Shown: one piece after another, positions 31,858 to 40,729 of the stretch | Position numbering within the stretch: the stretch's first letter is position 1 | Layout: each line of letters starts with the position of its first letter | Assembly: GCA_964580965.1 (NCBI GenBank) | Contig: CAZOLZ010000013.1 | Location: 1 to 43,323, forward strand | Direction of reading: 5' to 3' | DNA length: 43,323 bases | Source of the DNA: CAIUKX01 sp964580965 | GTDB lineage: Bacteria > Bacteroidota > Bacteroidia > Flavobacteriales_D > Crocinitomicaceae | The notes under the pieces: model-generated | The model's database searches: none | What the model was told of the DNA's origin: nothing | What the model saw: only the letters and a program-made list of their open reading frames with translations | Position numbers and translations under genes: made by a program

Positions 31858-34800
31858 TATTTATATAAAATTAAATGTCCTGAAATATTATTTTCCTTAT
31901 CTGTTGTTGTTTCTTTAAAATGAATTTTCCAAACATACATTTCATCTGGACAATATTCACCTTCATTTCCACCATATCTTCCATTCCAACCGACAGCTGT
32001 GTCATGTGATTCAAAAATTAATTGTCCCCAACGGTTATATATATACATTGTGTAATCCTCTATTTCATAACCACTATAAAAAACAGGTTTAAACGTGTTG
32101 TTAAACTCATCATTATTAGGAGTAAATGCATTAGGGATATAATAGATCAACTCGTCTTTCAATTCGATAAATTGTCCAGTAGTATCAGAACAATTAAAAG
32201 CATTGTTGGCTATTAAAGTAATATAATATTTTCTCGGATCATTTGGAAATTTATGTTGTGGGTATGTTTCAATACTTGTTTCGTCATCATCAAAATCCCA
32301 ATAATAAACGTTAGCATTTGTTGATAAATTATTAAACTCAAAAAAAGGATTAGAAACAGTCTTACTATAAGTGTCAACAGTAAATTCAGCGTTTGCTTTA
32401 GGGTGAACACAAATTAAAGAGGCTTTAGTAAGCGAGTCAACACATCCATTAGCACTTGCTATTAATTTAATATCGAAACAGTTATCAGTATTAAAAATGT
32501 GGCTAACGGAATCAATTTCAGTTGTTGAATTAAACGTGTAACCATCTCCAAAATCCCAATTTACCTGATCGAATTGTGGAGTTGAATTATTTAAGAACTT
32601 GACAGTTAATGGTAAACATCCACTACTTGTATCTACAGTAAAATCAATTGTTGGGGTAGTGTTAATTGTTATATCAAAGCTAGATTCATAAGTACAATTT
32701 CCGATTTGATCATAAAGCCAAATAGTTTGAGTTGAAGTGATAGTGCTATTAATAATATTACCTCCATTTACTTGAGTATCATCATAAAAGTTTTCATTTC
32801 CAGAAAGATTTGTTCCAGTAATTGAGGGTAAAGAATAAGAATCACAAATAATTTGATTTCCAGGATTGGAAATTGAAGGTGTTAAATTAATAGTAACATC
32901 AAAACTAGTTTCATCCGTGCATGATCCATCAGCATCATAAATCCATACTGTTTGAGATGAAGTAATAGGGCCGTTAATAATGGCACCTCCATTAGCTTGT
33001 GAATTATCATAAAAGTTTTCATTTCCAGAAAGGTTCGTACCTGTTATATTACTAAAAACGTATGAATCACAAATTGTTACATCTGAAGGAGTATTAAGAG
33101 AAGGTGTATAATTTATAGTAACATCAAAACTGATTTCATCCGAACAATTTCCATTATTATCATAAATCCAAATTGTTTGAGAACTAGTAATAGGACCAGC
33201 AATTATGTTACCTCCATTTGCTTGACTATTATCATAGTAGTTTTCTGTACTTGATAAATTTGAACCTGTTATTACAGATAAAGAATAAGAATCACAAACA
33301 GTTTGGTTTCCAGGGGTAGTAATTGATGGAGTTGTGTTAATTGTAACAATGAAACTTTCTTCAGAAGAGCATGTTCCATTTTGATCATACATCCAAATAG
33401 TTTGAGTAGATGTAATAGGTCCACTTAAAATTTGTCCACCATTTGCTTGAGAATCATCATAATAATTTTCGTTACCTGATAAGTTTGTTCCAGAAATAAT
33501 AGGTAGTGAAAAAGTGTTACAAGCCGATTGATCTCCAGGGTTATTGATTGTAGGAGGTGTATTATCAACAGTTAAAGCATAACTTTCTTCATCTGAACAA
33601 CCATTGTTAGAGTCGAAGATCCAAATAGTTTGAGAATTGTTTAAAGGTCCTGTTAAAACTTGTCCACCATTTGCTTGAGAATCATCGTAATAATTTTCGT
33701 TACCAGATAAGTTTGTTCCAGTTATCGTAGGTAGTGTGTACGGAGCACAAACAGTCAAAGCTCCTGGATTATTAGATATACTAGGAGACAAATTAATTGT
33801 AACATTAAAACTTATTTCATCTGAACAAGCACCGTTTGCATCGTAAATCCAAACAGTCTGAGATGATGTTAAAGGTCCAGTTATAATTTGACCACCATTT
33901 GCTTGAGTATCATCATAGAAATTTTCATTTCCAGATAAATTTGAACCGGTTATAGTAGGTAATGTGTAGCTATCACAAACAGTTTGATCTCCAGGATTTG
34001 TAATTACAGGAGTTTGATTGACTGTAACTAAAAAACTTTCTTCATCAGAACAAGAACCATTAGTATCGTAAATCCAAACCGTTTGAGTTGATGTAATAGG
34101 ACCAGCAATTATAATTCCGCCGTTAGCTTGAGAATCATCGTAGTAACTTTCATTTCCAGAAAGATTTGTTCCAGTTATTGTAGGAAGAGTATATGAATCA
34201 CAAACAGTTTGGTTTCCAGGGTTTGTAATATCTATATCAGAAACAACTAGAATGCTAGAAGCTGGAGAAGGTAAACAACTTAAATTTACAATTGATATTG
34301 CATCCAAGAAGTTACCCATTGTAGCCCCACCAGCAGCGCTTACAGAATTAAACCTTAAAGTATAATTTGTTACACCATTATCTGGGAATGTATAGTTTAC
34401 GGAATTATATTCCCATGCTGTGTTTCCTGCAGAAAAACTGCCGAGATTATCGTACGGTCCTCCTATTGGACCAATTTCAACACTCAATACATCTGTTCCG
34501 TTCCTTCCTCTGTGAGCAAAAGAAATAGAAACGCTAGAACCAGGCACAACTGTAAAATCTTGATAGATGCTTGATAGTTGAGTAGCATTCAATTCGATGA
34601 ATTGAATTCCAGAATATGCTGGAACTCCATTATATCCATTTCCCCAAACTTCTATTAATGAATTCGACGCAGTCGTACTCCAACATGATACAGAACTTTG
34701 ATTTACTGTTGAATAAGATCCTGCTGATGTAATATTATCATCTTCGAAGTCTGAATTACAAAAAAGATTTGAATTTGAAATACTAACGGTGTATGTTCCA

Positions 34801-35810
34801 GCGATATTGGAAGTGAAACTTGAAACATTTCCAGGGTCACTAACACCTGATGGTACAGTCCATGTATAATCATAAATGGATTGAGGTGAAACAATTGCCT
34901 CAATCGTAGACATTTCATTTACACAAATGCTAGGTGTAGAAACAGAAAGTGTTGGTAAATCTAATACTTCAAAACAAATTTCATTAGATTCACAAATTAA
35001 ATTGTTTGATAAGTCATAAATTCCAGCAATATAACATTGATTTGAAGTAATGTCTTCATTTATGTTGTTAACATTTATCTCACCTGTTGACCAAATAGTT
35101 TGAGAAGGTATGCATGGACCTGCATTAACTGTAATATTATCCAACCCCCAGTTGTCATATGCTGAACCACTAGAATTATACTGAATCCATCTAAACTTTG
35201 TTGAGGTTGATATTGCACCATTTGGAATTATTACAGTGTAGTTAGCCCAATCTGTAAAGGGAGTCGTAGCTCCAGATGGAACAGAATTCGTACTTGTACT
35301 TGGTATGTTATTTAAAATTGTTCCATCTGGTCTAAAATATTTGAATTCAGTCCATGTTGAACCATTGTCAATACTATACTCAATTGATACACCTTCCGTT
35401 TCTAAATCAGGACCTTCACAAGGAGAACTTTGAGATTGAATAGCATATTTTAAATCAAAAGTAATTGTACCACCTGAGCAAACGTCCAAAGGTTTTGTCT
35501 GTATTTCAGGTGTAACCGAGCCTGATGAAGAGGCCCAATAGTAATTTCCATCAGGTCCTATACCACATGGAGTGGAAAAACTCGCTGATCCAGAAACACT
35601 CCATCCTGAAGGCATTGATCCAGAATTAAAATTAAATGAGTAATCTGCTCCAGGTATAAAGTAATTAGCATTATCTATAGTAAGATTTGTATTTAAACTT
35701 GAGCAAGAACTTAGGTTTGAAGTAGTTGAAATGTTAATATCACATATTTGTGCAGAAACATTAAATACAAATAACATTGAACCTAGTATTTTGTAGAAAT
35801 TTTTAGACAT
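31857..35810 (-). CDS. Large T9SS-exported surface protein with seven tandem repeats and type B sorting domain
   Basis: The 1317-residue product has a signal peptide (MSKNFYKILGSMLFVFNVSAQ) and an N-terminal adhesin-like region with two apparent MAM/reelin-like jelly rolls (about 55-230 and 365-510; EFKYFRPDG, WIQYNSSGSAYDNWGLDNITVNAG). Seven repeats of about 76 residues follow, residues about 524-1053, each with PGxQTVCDSYxLPxITGTNLSGNE, then Y-YDDSQANGG and TQTxWIYD-xxGxCSDE. Next comes a PKD-like domain (WDFGDGYTF, about 1080), a second WDFDDDETS unit, and the gliding-associated C-terminal domain (about 1220-1317, NAFTPNNDEFNNTFKP...YNRWGQLIFES...GHLILYK). The C-terminal type B signal directs secretion and surface attachment by the type IX system. 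A surface or adhesive role is inferred. Confidence 0.93.
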   Translation of the reverse strand: MSKNFYKILGSMLFVFNVSAQICDINISTTSNLSSCSSLNTNLTIDNANYFIPGADYSFNFNSGSMPSGWSVSGSASFSTPCGIGPDGNYYWASSSGSVTPEIQTKPLDVCSGGTITFDLKYAIQSQSSPCEGPDLETEGVSIEYSIDNGSTWTEFKYFRPDGTILNNIPSTSTNSVPSGATTPFTDWANYTVIIPNGAISTSTKFRWIQYNSSGSAYDNWGLDNITVNAGPCIPSQTIWSTGEINVNNINEDITSNQCYIAGIYDLSNNLICESNEICFEVLDLPTLSVSTPSICVNEMSTIEAIVSPQSIYDYTWTVPSGVSDPGNVSSFTSNIAGTYTVSISNSNLFCNSDFEDDNITSAGSYSTVNQSSVSCWSTTASNSLIEVWGNGYNGVPAYSGIQFIELNATQLSSIYQDFTVVPGSSVSISFAHRGRNGTDVLSVEIGPIGGPYDNLGSFSAGNTAWEYNSVNYTFPDNGVTNYTLRFNSVSAAGGATMGNFLDAISIVNLSCLPSPASSILVVSDIDITNPGNQTVCDSYTLPTITGTNLSGNESYYDDSQANGGIIIAGPITSTQTVWIYDTNGSCSDEESFLVTVNQTPVITNPGDQTVCDSYTLPTITGSNLSGNENFYDDTQANGGQIITGPLTSSQTVWIYDANGACSDEISFNVTINLSPSISNNPGALTVCAPYTLPTITGTNLSGNENYYDDSQANGGQVLTGPLNNSQTIWIFDSNNGCSDEESYALTVDNTPPTINNPGDQSACNTFSLPIISGTNLSGNENYYDDSQANGGQILSGPITSTQTIWMYDQNGTCSSEESFIVTINTTPSITTPGNQTVCDSYSLSVITGSNLSSTENYYDNSQANGGNIIAGPITSSQTIWIYDNNGNCSDEISFDVTINYTPSLNTPSDVTICDSYVFSNITGTNLSGNENFYDNSQANGGAIINGPITSSQTVWIYDADGSCTDETSFDVTINLTPSISNPGNQIICDSYSLPSITGTNLSGNENFYDDTQVNGGNIINSTITSTQTIWLYDQIGNCTYESSFDITINTTPTIDFTVDTSSGCLPLTVKFLNNSTPQFDQVNWDFGDGYTFNSTTEIDSVSHIFNTDNCFDIKLIASANGCVDSLTKASLICVHPKANAEFTVDTYSKTVSNPFFEFNNLSTNANVYYWDFDDDETSIETYPQHKFPNDPRKYYITLIANNAFNCSDTTGQFIELKDELIYYIPNAFTPNNDEFNNTFKPVFYSGYEIEDYTMYIYNRWGQLIFESHDTAVGWNGRYGGNEGEYCPDEMYVWKIHFKETTTDKENNISGHLILYK
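32650..34240 (-). repeat. Seven tandem coding repeats of about 228 bp
   Basis: This is the DNA of the T9SS protein's repeat array, seven units of 74-77 codons each. Conserved core words recur at nearly fixed spacing: TNLSGNE, YYDDSQANGG, TQTIWIYD and CSDEESF. Units 1 and 2 are closest to each other. Unit 3 (SNNPGALTVCAPY) and unit 4 (NNPGDQSACNTF) deviate most in their openings. Each unit has two conserved Cys, about 45-50 residues apart, likely to be disulfide-bonded. Such arrays change in copy number by recombination. Confidence 0.9.
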
Positions 35811-35814
35811 AATA

Positions 35815-36231
35815 TTAATCTAATAATTCAATTTCAAAGGATTTAAAATGCCATTGAGATTCAAATTTGGAATTGAAGATTATAAAATATAATTCTGGAT
35901 TAGTTTGATTAATTGGGTTTCCAATTAATTTTTGATTTGCTTTTAATATTAAATTACGTTTAGTTTCTTCATTTTCCCCATTACATCCATAGCATCCTTC
36001 ATCATATTGAAGCTTAAAGTTTATACTCTCTTTCAATTCATAATTCTTTTTATTGGTTAAGCTAAAAGAAATAAATCTTAAAGTGTCTAAGTCTCTATTA
36101 ATAATTTCATCAATTTTACTTTCAATACTGAAATCATTATTTTCAAATGATTTTTTCCACAAAGAATCTTGCGAAAAAAACAGAAAAGATTTAATGGTTA
36201 AAATTATTGTTATAAGATATTTTACCTTCAT
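35815..36231 (-). CDS. Small exported protein of unknown function
   Basis: The product is 138 residues from the ATG at 36231. A frame starting at TTG 36249 would place six residues before the signal peptide, and the -7 element at 36251-36258 predicts transcription starting near 36245, downstream of that TTG. The signal peptide is MKVKYLITIILTIKSFLFFSQ. The mature part has a Cys-x-x-Cys (CYGC) with Gly and Glu around it near residue 88, and beta-like strands afterwards (ELYFIIFNSKFESQWHFKSFEIELLD). I do not recognise the family. It is 4 bases upstream of the T9SS protein gene, so a linked surface role is possible. Confidence 0.6.
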   Translation of the reverse strand: MKVKYLITIILTIKSFLFFSQDSLWKKSFENNDFSIESKIDEIINRDLDTLRFISFSLTNKKNYELKESINFKLQYDEGCYGCNGENEETKRNLILKANQKLIGNPINQTNPELYFIIFNSKFESQWHFKSFEIELLD

Positions 36232-36250
36232 TTTGTATATATTAAACAAT

Positions 36251-36258
36251 CAAATATA
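36251..36258 (-). promoter_or_regulatory. -7 element of the T9SS protein operon promoter
   Basis: On the minus strand, TATATTTG (36258-36251) is a perfect TAnnTTTG box, but no TTG is found 17-23 bases upstream. It supports the ATG at 36231 as the start of the first gene. Confidence 0.45.
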
Positions 36259-36341
36259 ATTACAAATTAATGATTAAATAAATAGTGTTAAAAAGTAAAT
36301 CACAATGCAGTTAAATGTTAAAATTTTAATTACTTTATCTG

Positions 36342-36349
36342 TATTTTTG
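36342..36349 (+). promoter_or_regulatory. -7 element of the menA-menC-desaturase operon promoter
   Basis: TATTTTTG fits TAnnTTTG, 29 bases before the menA ATG at 36378. No TTG is seen at the expected -33 distance, so confidence is moderate. Confidence 0.45.
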
Positions 36350-36377
36350 TTATGAATAATTAAATACTTTGTATGAA

Positions 36378-37265
36378 ATGAAAAATTGGTTAAAAGCTTT
36401 TCGATTGAGGACATTACCTTTATCCTTATCAGGTATTATTTTAGGAAGTTTTTTAGCTAAAAGTAAGGGGGCATGGAGTATGAATACTTTTTTGTTAGCA
36501 ATGTTGACAACAATTCTATTTCAAATTCTTTCAAATTTAGCAAATGACTTAGGTGATACTTTAAAAGGTGCCGATAATGAAAATCGAGTAGGTCCAAAAA
36601 GAACAGTTCAAGAAGGAGGGATATCAATTTCAAAAATGAAAAGTGCAATTGTTATTTTTTCTGTTTTAGGCATGATTTCATCAAGCTTTTTAATAAGAAC
36701 AGCAATTAACTTATCCAATGATTCAATTTTATTTTACATCATTTTAGCTGTTTTATGTATTGTTGCTGCAATAACTTATACAATGGGAAAAAAAGCATAT
36801 GGATATTTGGGGTTAGGTGATTTTTTTGTATTCATCTTTTTTGGATTGGTTAGTGTTCTTGGGGTTATACCGCTTTATACAAACTCATTTGATTGGATTT
36901 ATATTTTCCCAGCAAGTACAATAGGCTTTTTATCAACTGCTGTTTTGAATTTGAATAATATGAGAGATCAAGTTAATGATAGGGAAGTGGGTAAGAATAC
37001 ATTAGTCGTTAAAATAGGGGCTCAAAATGCTAAAATTTATCACACTTTACTTATAGTTTTGTCAGCAACTTCGTTATTCTTATTTTCATTAATTATTCAA
37101 AATTACATTATATTATACTCATTAGTTTTTTATATTGTTTTGATCAAACATTTGAAGTATGTATGGGATGTAAAAGACTTTAAACAGTTTGATTCTGAAT
37201 TAAAGAAGGTAGCTTTATTTACATTTTTTATAGCTATTATTTTTAGTTTATTGATTAATATTTAA
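36378..37265 (+). CDS. menA: 1,4-dihydroxy-2-naphthoate polyprenyltransferase
   Basis: MenA attaches the polyprenyl tail to 1,4-dihydroxy-2-naphthoate in the membrane, giving demethylmenaquinone. The product is 295 residues from the ATG at 36378 (MKNWLKAFRLRTLPLSLSGIILG). A TTG three codons earlier is less likely. It is a UbiA-type polytopic protein with about eight or nine helices. The first prenyl-diphosphate motif is NDLGDTLKGAD (near 50-60) and the second is NNMRDQVNDREVGKNTL (near 195-211). The GPKRTVQEGGIS segment is typical of MenA rather than UbiA. menC follows after 11 bases, which confirms the pathway. Confidence 0.92.
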   Translation: MKNWLKAFRLRTLPLSLSGIILGSFLAKSKGAWSMNTFLLAMLTTILFQILSNLANDLGDTLKGADNENRVGPKRTVQEGGISISKMKSAIVIFSVLGMISSSFLIRTAINLSNDSILFYIILAVLCIVAAITYTMGKKAYGYLGLGDFFVFIFFGLVSVLGVIPLYTNSFDWIYIFPASTIGFLSTAVLNLNNMRDQVNDREVGKNTLVVKIGAQNAKIYHTLLIVLSATSLFLFSLIIQNYIILYSLVFYIVLIKHLKYVWDVKDFKQFDSELKKVALFTFFIAIIFSLLINI

Positions 37266-37276
37266 ATTGAAATTTA

Positions 37277-38290
37277 ATGGTAGTTTCATTCGAAAAAAAA
37301 ATTTTTAAGTTTAAAAAACCAAGCGGGACAAGTAGAGGTGTTTTATTAGAAAAAAAATCATGGTTTATTCGATTAGAATTGAATGGAGTTATTGGGGTAG
37401 GAGAATGTAGTGTTATTCCTGGTTTATCACCTGATTATGAAGATGATAAACAGTATGAAGCTGTGTTGAAAAAGGTTTCTCAACAAATTGAGTTGTTAAT
37501 CAACAATTTACAACTTCTAAAAGATTATCCTTCAATACTATTTGGAATGGAATCTGCAATTTTAGATTTGATGAATGGTGGTAAACAAGTTTATTTTGAT
37601 AATGAATTTTCAAAAGGAAACTTGAGGGTTCCGATTAATGGATTAATCTGGATGGGAGATTTTGAAGAGATGAATAATCAGATCCAACAAAAGATTCAAG
37701 AGGGTTATACTTGTATAAAAATGAAAGTAGGTGCTATTGATTTTGATCAAGAAGTAAAACTATTGGAATCAATTCGAAATAAATACTCTTCAAAAGAGTT
37801 AATTTTAAGAGTTGATGCAAATGGAGCGTTTAATACTTCAAATGTTGAGCGTAATCTTCAGATTTTAAATAAATTAGAAATTCATTCAATAGAGCAACCA
37901 ATAATGCCGAAACAAATCGATTTAATGGCTGATTTGTGTAAAAAGAATATAATTCCAATTGCACTTGATGAAGAATTAATAGGTGTAAATATTTTAAGTG
38001 AAAAAAAGACACTTTTGGAAAAAATTAACCCTCAATATATTATTTTAAAACCAAGTTTACATGGTGGAATCACAGGAACTAGAGAGTGGGTTGAACTTGC
38101 TGAAAAAATGAATATTGGATGGTGGATTACCTCGGCTTTAGAATCAAATATAGGTCTAAAATGTATTGCTGAGTTTACAGCACAATTTCCAATAAATATG
38201 CATCATGGATTAGGTACTGGCTCTTTATATGAGAATAATGTAGATACAGACCTTACAATAGAGAATGGATTCATTTATGAAACAAAGTAA
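37277..38290 (+). CDS. menC: o-Succinylbenzoate synthase
   Basis: MenC dehydrates SHCHC to o-succinylbenzoate in menaquinone synthesis. The 337-residue enolase-superfamily protein keeps the full active site: KxK at Lys148/Lys150 (CIKMKVG), metal ligands Asp180 (RVDANGA), Glu206 (IEQP) and Asp231 (ALDEEL), and Lys258 (LKPSLHGG). Superfamily members can be dipeptide epimerases or N-acylamino-acid racemases, but the SALESNIGL segment and the menA neighbour favour MenC. The last 14 bases overlap the following desaturase gene. Confidence 0.88.
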   Translation: MVVSFEKKIFKFKKPSGTSRGVLLEKKSWFIRLELNGVIGVGECSVIPGLSPDYEDDKQYEAVLKKVSQQIELLINNLQLLKDYPSILFGMESAILDLMNGGKQVYFDNEFSKGNLRVPINGLIWMGDFEEMNNQIQQKIQEGYTCIKMKVGAIDFDQEVKLLESIRNKYSSKELILRVDANGAFNTSNVERNLQILNKLEIHSIEQPIMPKQIDLMADLCKKNIIPIALDEELIGVNILSEKKTLLEKINPQYIILKPSLHGGITGTREWVELAEKMNIGWWITSALESNIGLKCIAEFTAQFPINMHHGLGTGSLYENNVDTDLTIENGFIYETK

Positions 38291-39743
38291 AAAAGCAATT
38301 GTAATTGGTGCAGGTGTTGCTGGTTTAGCATCTGCTATTCGTCTAAAGTTAAAAGGTTTTGAGGTAAATGTTTATGAAGCTCAACCTCAACCGGGAGGTA
38401 AGTTAAATCGAATTAAAATAGGCGGGTATAGTTTTGATACAGGTCCGTCTCTGTTTACAATGCCTCATTTTATAGAAGAATTATTCGATTTAGCAGGTAA
38501 GGATATAAGTAATTACTTTTCTTATATTAAATCTGATATTGCATGCCATTATTTTTTTGAAGATGGAACTCGGTTTAATTTTTATACCGAGGCTCATAGA
38601 AGGAAAAAAGAATTTAATAATGTGTTTAGTGATGATGTTGAAAATATTGAACGATACCTAACCAAAAGTGCATATATATATGAAAAAACGAAGAATACAT
38701 TTCTAGAAAAGTCACTTCATAAAATCAATACTTATTTAAATAAAGATATTCTTTCAACAATTTTTGCTATCCCAAATTTAGGTCTTTTTACAACTCTTCA
38801 TAATCGAAATAAAAAAAGCTTTAAAAATAAAAAGTTAGTTCAGGTATTTGATCGATATGCTACTTATAATGGTTCAAATCCCTATAAAACACCTGGTATA
38901 ATGTCATTGATTCCGCATCTTGAAAATGGAATAGGCACATTTTTACCTAAAAATGGGATGTTTGATATTGTTGAGGCCTTATATTCATTAGCTAAAGATA
39001 TTGGAGTTGTTTTTCATTTTAATCAAAAAGTTGAGCGAGTAATAGTTGAAAAAAATACGATAAGTGGTATTGTTTTGTCTGGTGTTAGAATTGAGGCAGA
39101 TCTTATTTTTTGTAATGTTGATATTAAAATTGCTTACCAAAAACTTTTAAAGGATGTTCGAATACCTAAATCTGTTCTGAGTCAAGAACCATCAAGTTCA
39201 GCGTTAATATTTTATTGGGGTATAAAAAAAGAGTTTAAAGAGTTAGGGTTACACAATATCTTTTTTTCAAATGACTATAAAAAAGAGTTTGAATTAATCT
39301 TTAAGAAAGGTGAAGTTATTGATGATCCTACAGTTTACATCAATATTACGAAAAAATTCGTTGATAACGACGCACAAGAAGGTTGTGAAAATTGGTTTGT
39401 AATGGTAAATGTACCTTATGATTCAGGTCAAGATTGGGGTATAATAAGAAAAGAGCTTCGCAAAAACATATTAATTAAGCTAAGTCGAATTTTAAAAGTA
39501 GATGTTGAACGCCTTATTGAGGAAGAAGAGTATTTAGACCCATTACGTATAGAAGAGAAAACCTCCAGTTATGCAGGTGCTCTTTACGGTTCAAGTTCAA
39601 ACTCTCAGACTGCTGCCTTTTTTAGAAATCCTAATTTTTCAAAAATAAAAGGACTTTATTTTGTAGGGGGGAGTGTTCATCCTGGAGGAGGAATACCATT
39701 ATGTCTTCTTTCCGCTAAAATAGCAACTAGTATTGTCAAATGA
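38277..39743 (+). CDS. Carotenoid desaturase of the CrtI/CrtD family
   Basis: The product is 488 residues from ATG 38277 (MKQSKKAIVIGAGVAGLASAIRLKLKGFEV); an ATG at 38265 would add four residues. The FAD dinucleotide motif is GAGVAGLASA at residues 11-20, then PGGKLNRIKIGGYSFDTGPSLFTMP. The C-terminal FAD signature is YFVGGSVHPGGGIPLCLLSAKIA. DRYATYNGSNPYKTPGIMSLIPHLENGIGTFLPKNGM resembles CrtD-type 3,4-desaturases more than the classic CrtI pattern, so hydroxycarotenoid desaturation is the first guess and phytoene desaturation the second. No crtB lies in the window. It overlaps menC by 14 bases. Confidence 0.85.
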   Translation: MKQSKKAIVIGAGVAGLASAIRLKLKGFEVNVYEAQPQPGGKLNRIKIGGYSFDTGPSLFTMPHFIEELFDLAGKDISNYFSYIKSDIACHYFFEDGTRFNFYTEAHRRKKEFNNVFSDDVENIERYLTKSAYIYEKTKNTFLEKSLHKINTYLNKDILSTIFAIPNLGLFTTLHNRNKKSFKNKKLVQVFDRYATYNGSNPYKTPGIMSLIPHLENGIGTFLPKNGMFDIVEALYSLAKDIGVVFHFNQKVERVIVEKNTISGIVLSGVRIEADLIFCNVDIKIAYQKLLKDVRIPKSVLSQEPSSSALIFYWGIKKEFKELGLHNIFFSNDYKKEFELIFKKGEVIDDPTVYINITKKFVDNDAQEGCENWFVMVNVPYDSGQDWGIIRKELRKNILIKLSRILKVDVERLIEEEEYLDPLRIEEKTSSYAGALYGSSSNSQTAAFFRNPNFSKIKGLYFVGGSVHPGGGIPLCLLSAKIATSIVK

Positions 39744-39807
39744 TATTCTACATTCTGAAACAAAAAAATAAATTATATTTACAATTTTATTAAAAATAGT
39801 AATAACA

Positions 39808-40725
39808 ATGAATATATTAATTACTGGAGGTGCTGGTTTTATTCCAAGTTCAACAGCTGATAAATTATTAGAAAATCCAAACAACAATATTGTATTAGTA
39901 GATAATTTTTTGACAGGTTCTGAAACAAATATTCCAAACCATCAGAATTGTAAATTCATTAAATGCGATGTGAATAACTACAATGATATCAATCCGATAA
40001 TGTGTAGCTATAAATTTGATTATGTTTTTCATTATGCTGCTGTAGTTGGAGTACAGAGGACTTTAGATAATCCTAAAATGGTTTTAGATGATATACAAGG
40101 AATCAAAAATATTCTTGATTTAGCAAAAAGCACTGGTGTAAAAAGGGTGTTTTATTCTTCTTCATCGGAAGTTTATGGAGAACCAGTTCATCTCCCTCAA
40201 AATGAGGAAACTACTCCTTTGAATTCAAGGTTACCTTATGCTGTTGTTAAAAATGTTGGGGAAGCATACTTTAGATCTTATCAACAGGAGTTTGGATTAG
40301 ATTATACAATATTCAGATTTTTTAATACTTATGGTCCAAAACAAAGTACTGATTTTGTGATGTCTAAATTTATAAACTCTGCGTTAAATGGAGAAGATAT
40401 CACCTTATACGGTGATGGTATGCAAACAAGAACATTTTGTTACATAGATGATAATGTAGATGCATGTTTGTCAGCATTGAATGATAAATCAACAGTTAAT
40501 ACCGTATTTAACATAGGAAGTGATTTAATTATAACAATCAAAGAATTAGCTGAAACTATTATTCGATTAACAGATTCAAAGTCTAAAATTGTTTTCTTAC
40601 CACCATTAAAAGATGGAGATATGACAAGGAGACAGCCAGATATTACCAAAATGAAGCAATTACTGAAAAGGGATTTATTACCATTAGAAAAAGGTATTAA
40701 AAAAGTGCTTGAAGCAAAAAAATAA
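39808..40725 (+). CDS. NDP-sugar epimerase/dehydratase (extended SDR) with altered cofactor motif
   Basis: The 305-residue extended SDR is close to UDP-glucose/GlcNAc 4-epimerases and UDP-glucuronate decarboxylases. The catalytic triad is intact: Ser in SSSSEVYGE, Tyr144 and Lys148 in LPYAVVK. RFFNTYGPKQ and TRTFCYIDD complete the family pattern. The glycine-rich motif reads TGGAGFIPSS (6-15) where TGGAGFIGSH is usual, so the third Gly is Pro13 and His is Ser15. Cofactor binding may be modified. Product specificity is unknown. A TATATTTA near-consensus -7 box lies at 39774-39781. The next gene is a glycosyltransferase, 4 bases on. Confidence 0.85.
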   Translation: MNILITGGAGFIPSSTADKLLENPNNNIVLVDNFLTGSETNIPNHQNCKFIKCDVNNYNDINPIMCSYKFDYVFHYAAVVGVQRTLDNPKMVLDDIQGIKNILDLAKSTGVKRVFYSSSSEVYGEPVHLPQNEETTPLNSRLPYAVVKNVGEAYFRSYQQEFGLDYTIFRFFNTYGPKQSTDFVMSKFINSALNGEDITLYGDGMQTRTFCYIDDNVDACLSALNDKSTVNTVFNIGSDLIITIKELAETIIRLTDSKSKIVFLPPLKDGDMTRRQPDITKMKQLLKRDLLPLEKGIKKVLEAKK

Positions 40726-40729
40726 ATTA

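Noticed and set aside
32650..34240. Regular repeats that could suggest a CRISPR array
   Set aside because: The unit is about 228 bases, open in one reading frame throughout, and encodes protein repeats; there are no short palindromic repeats or unique spacers.
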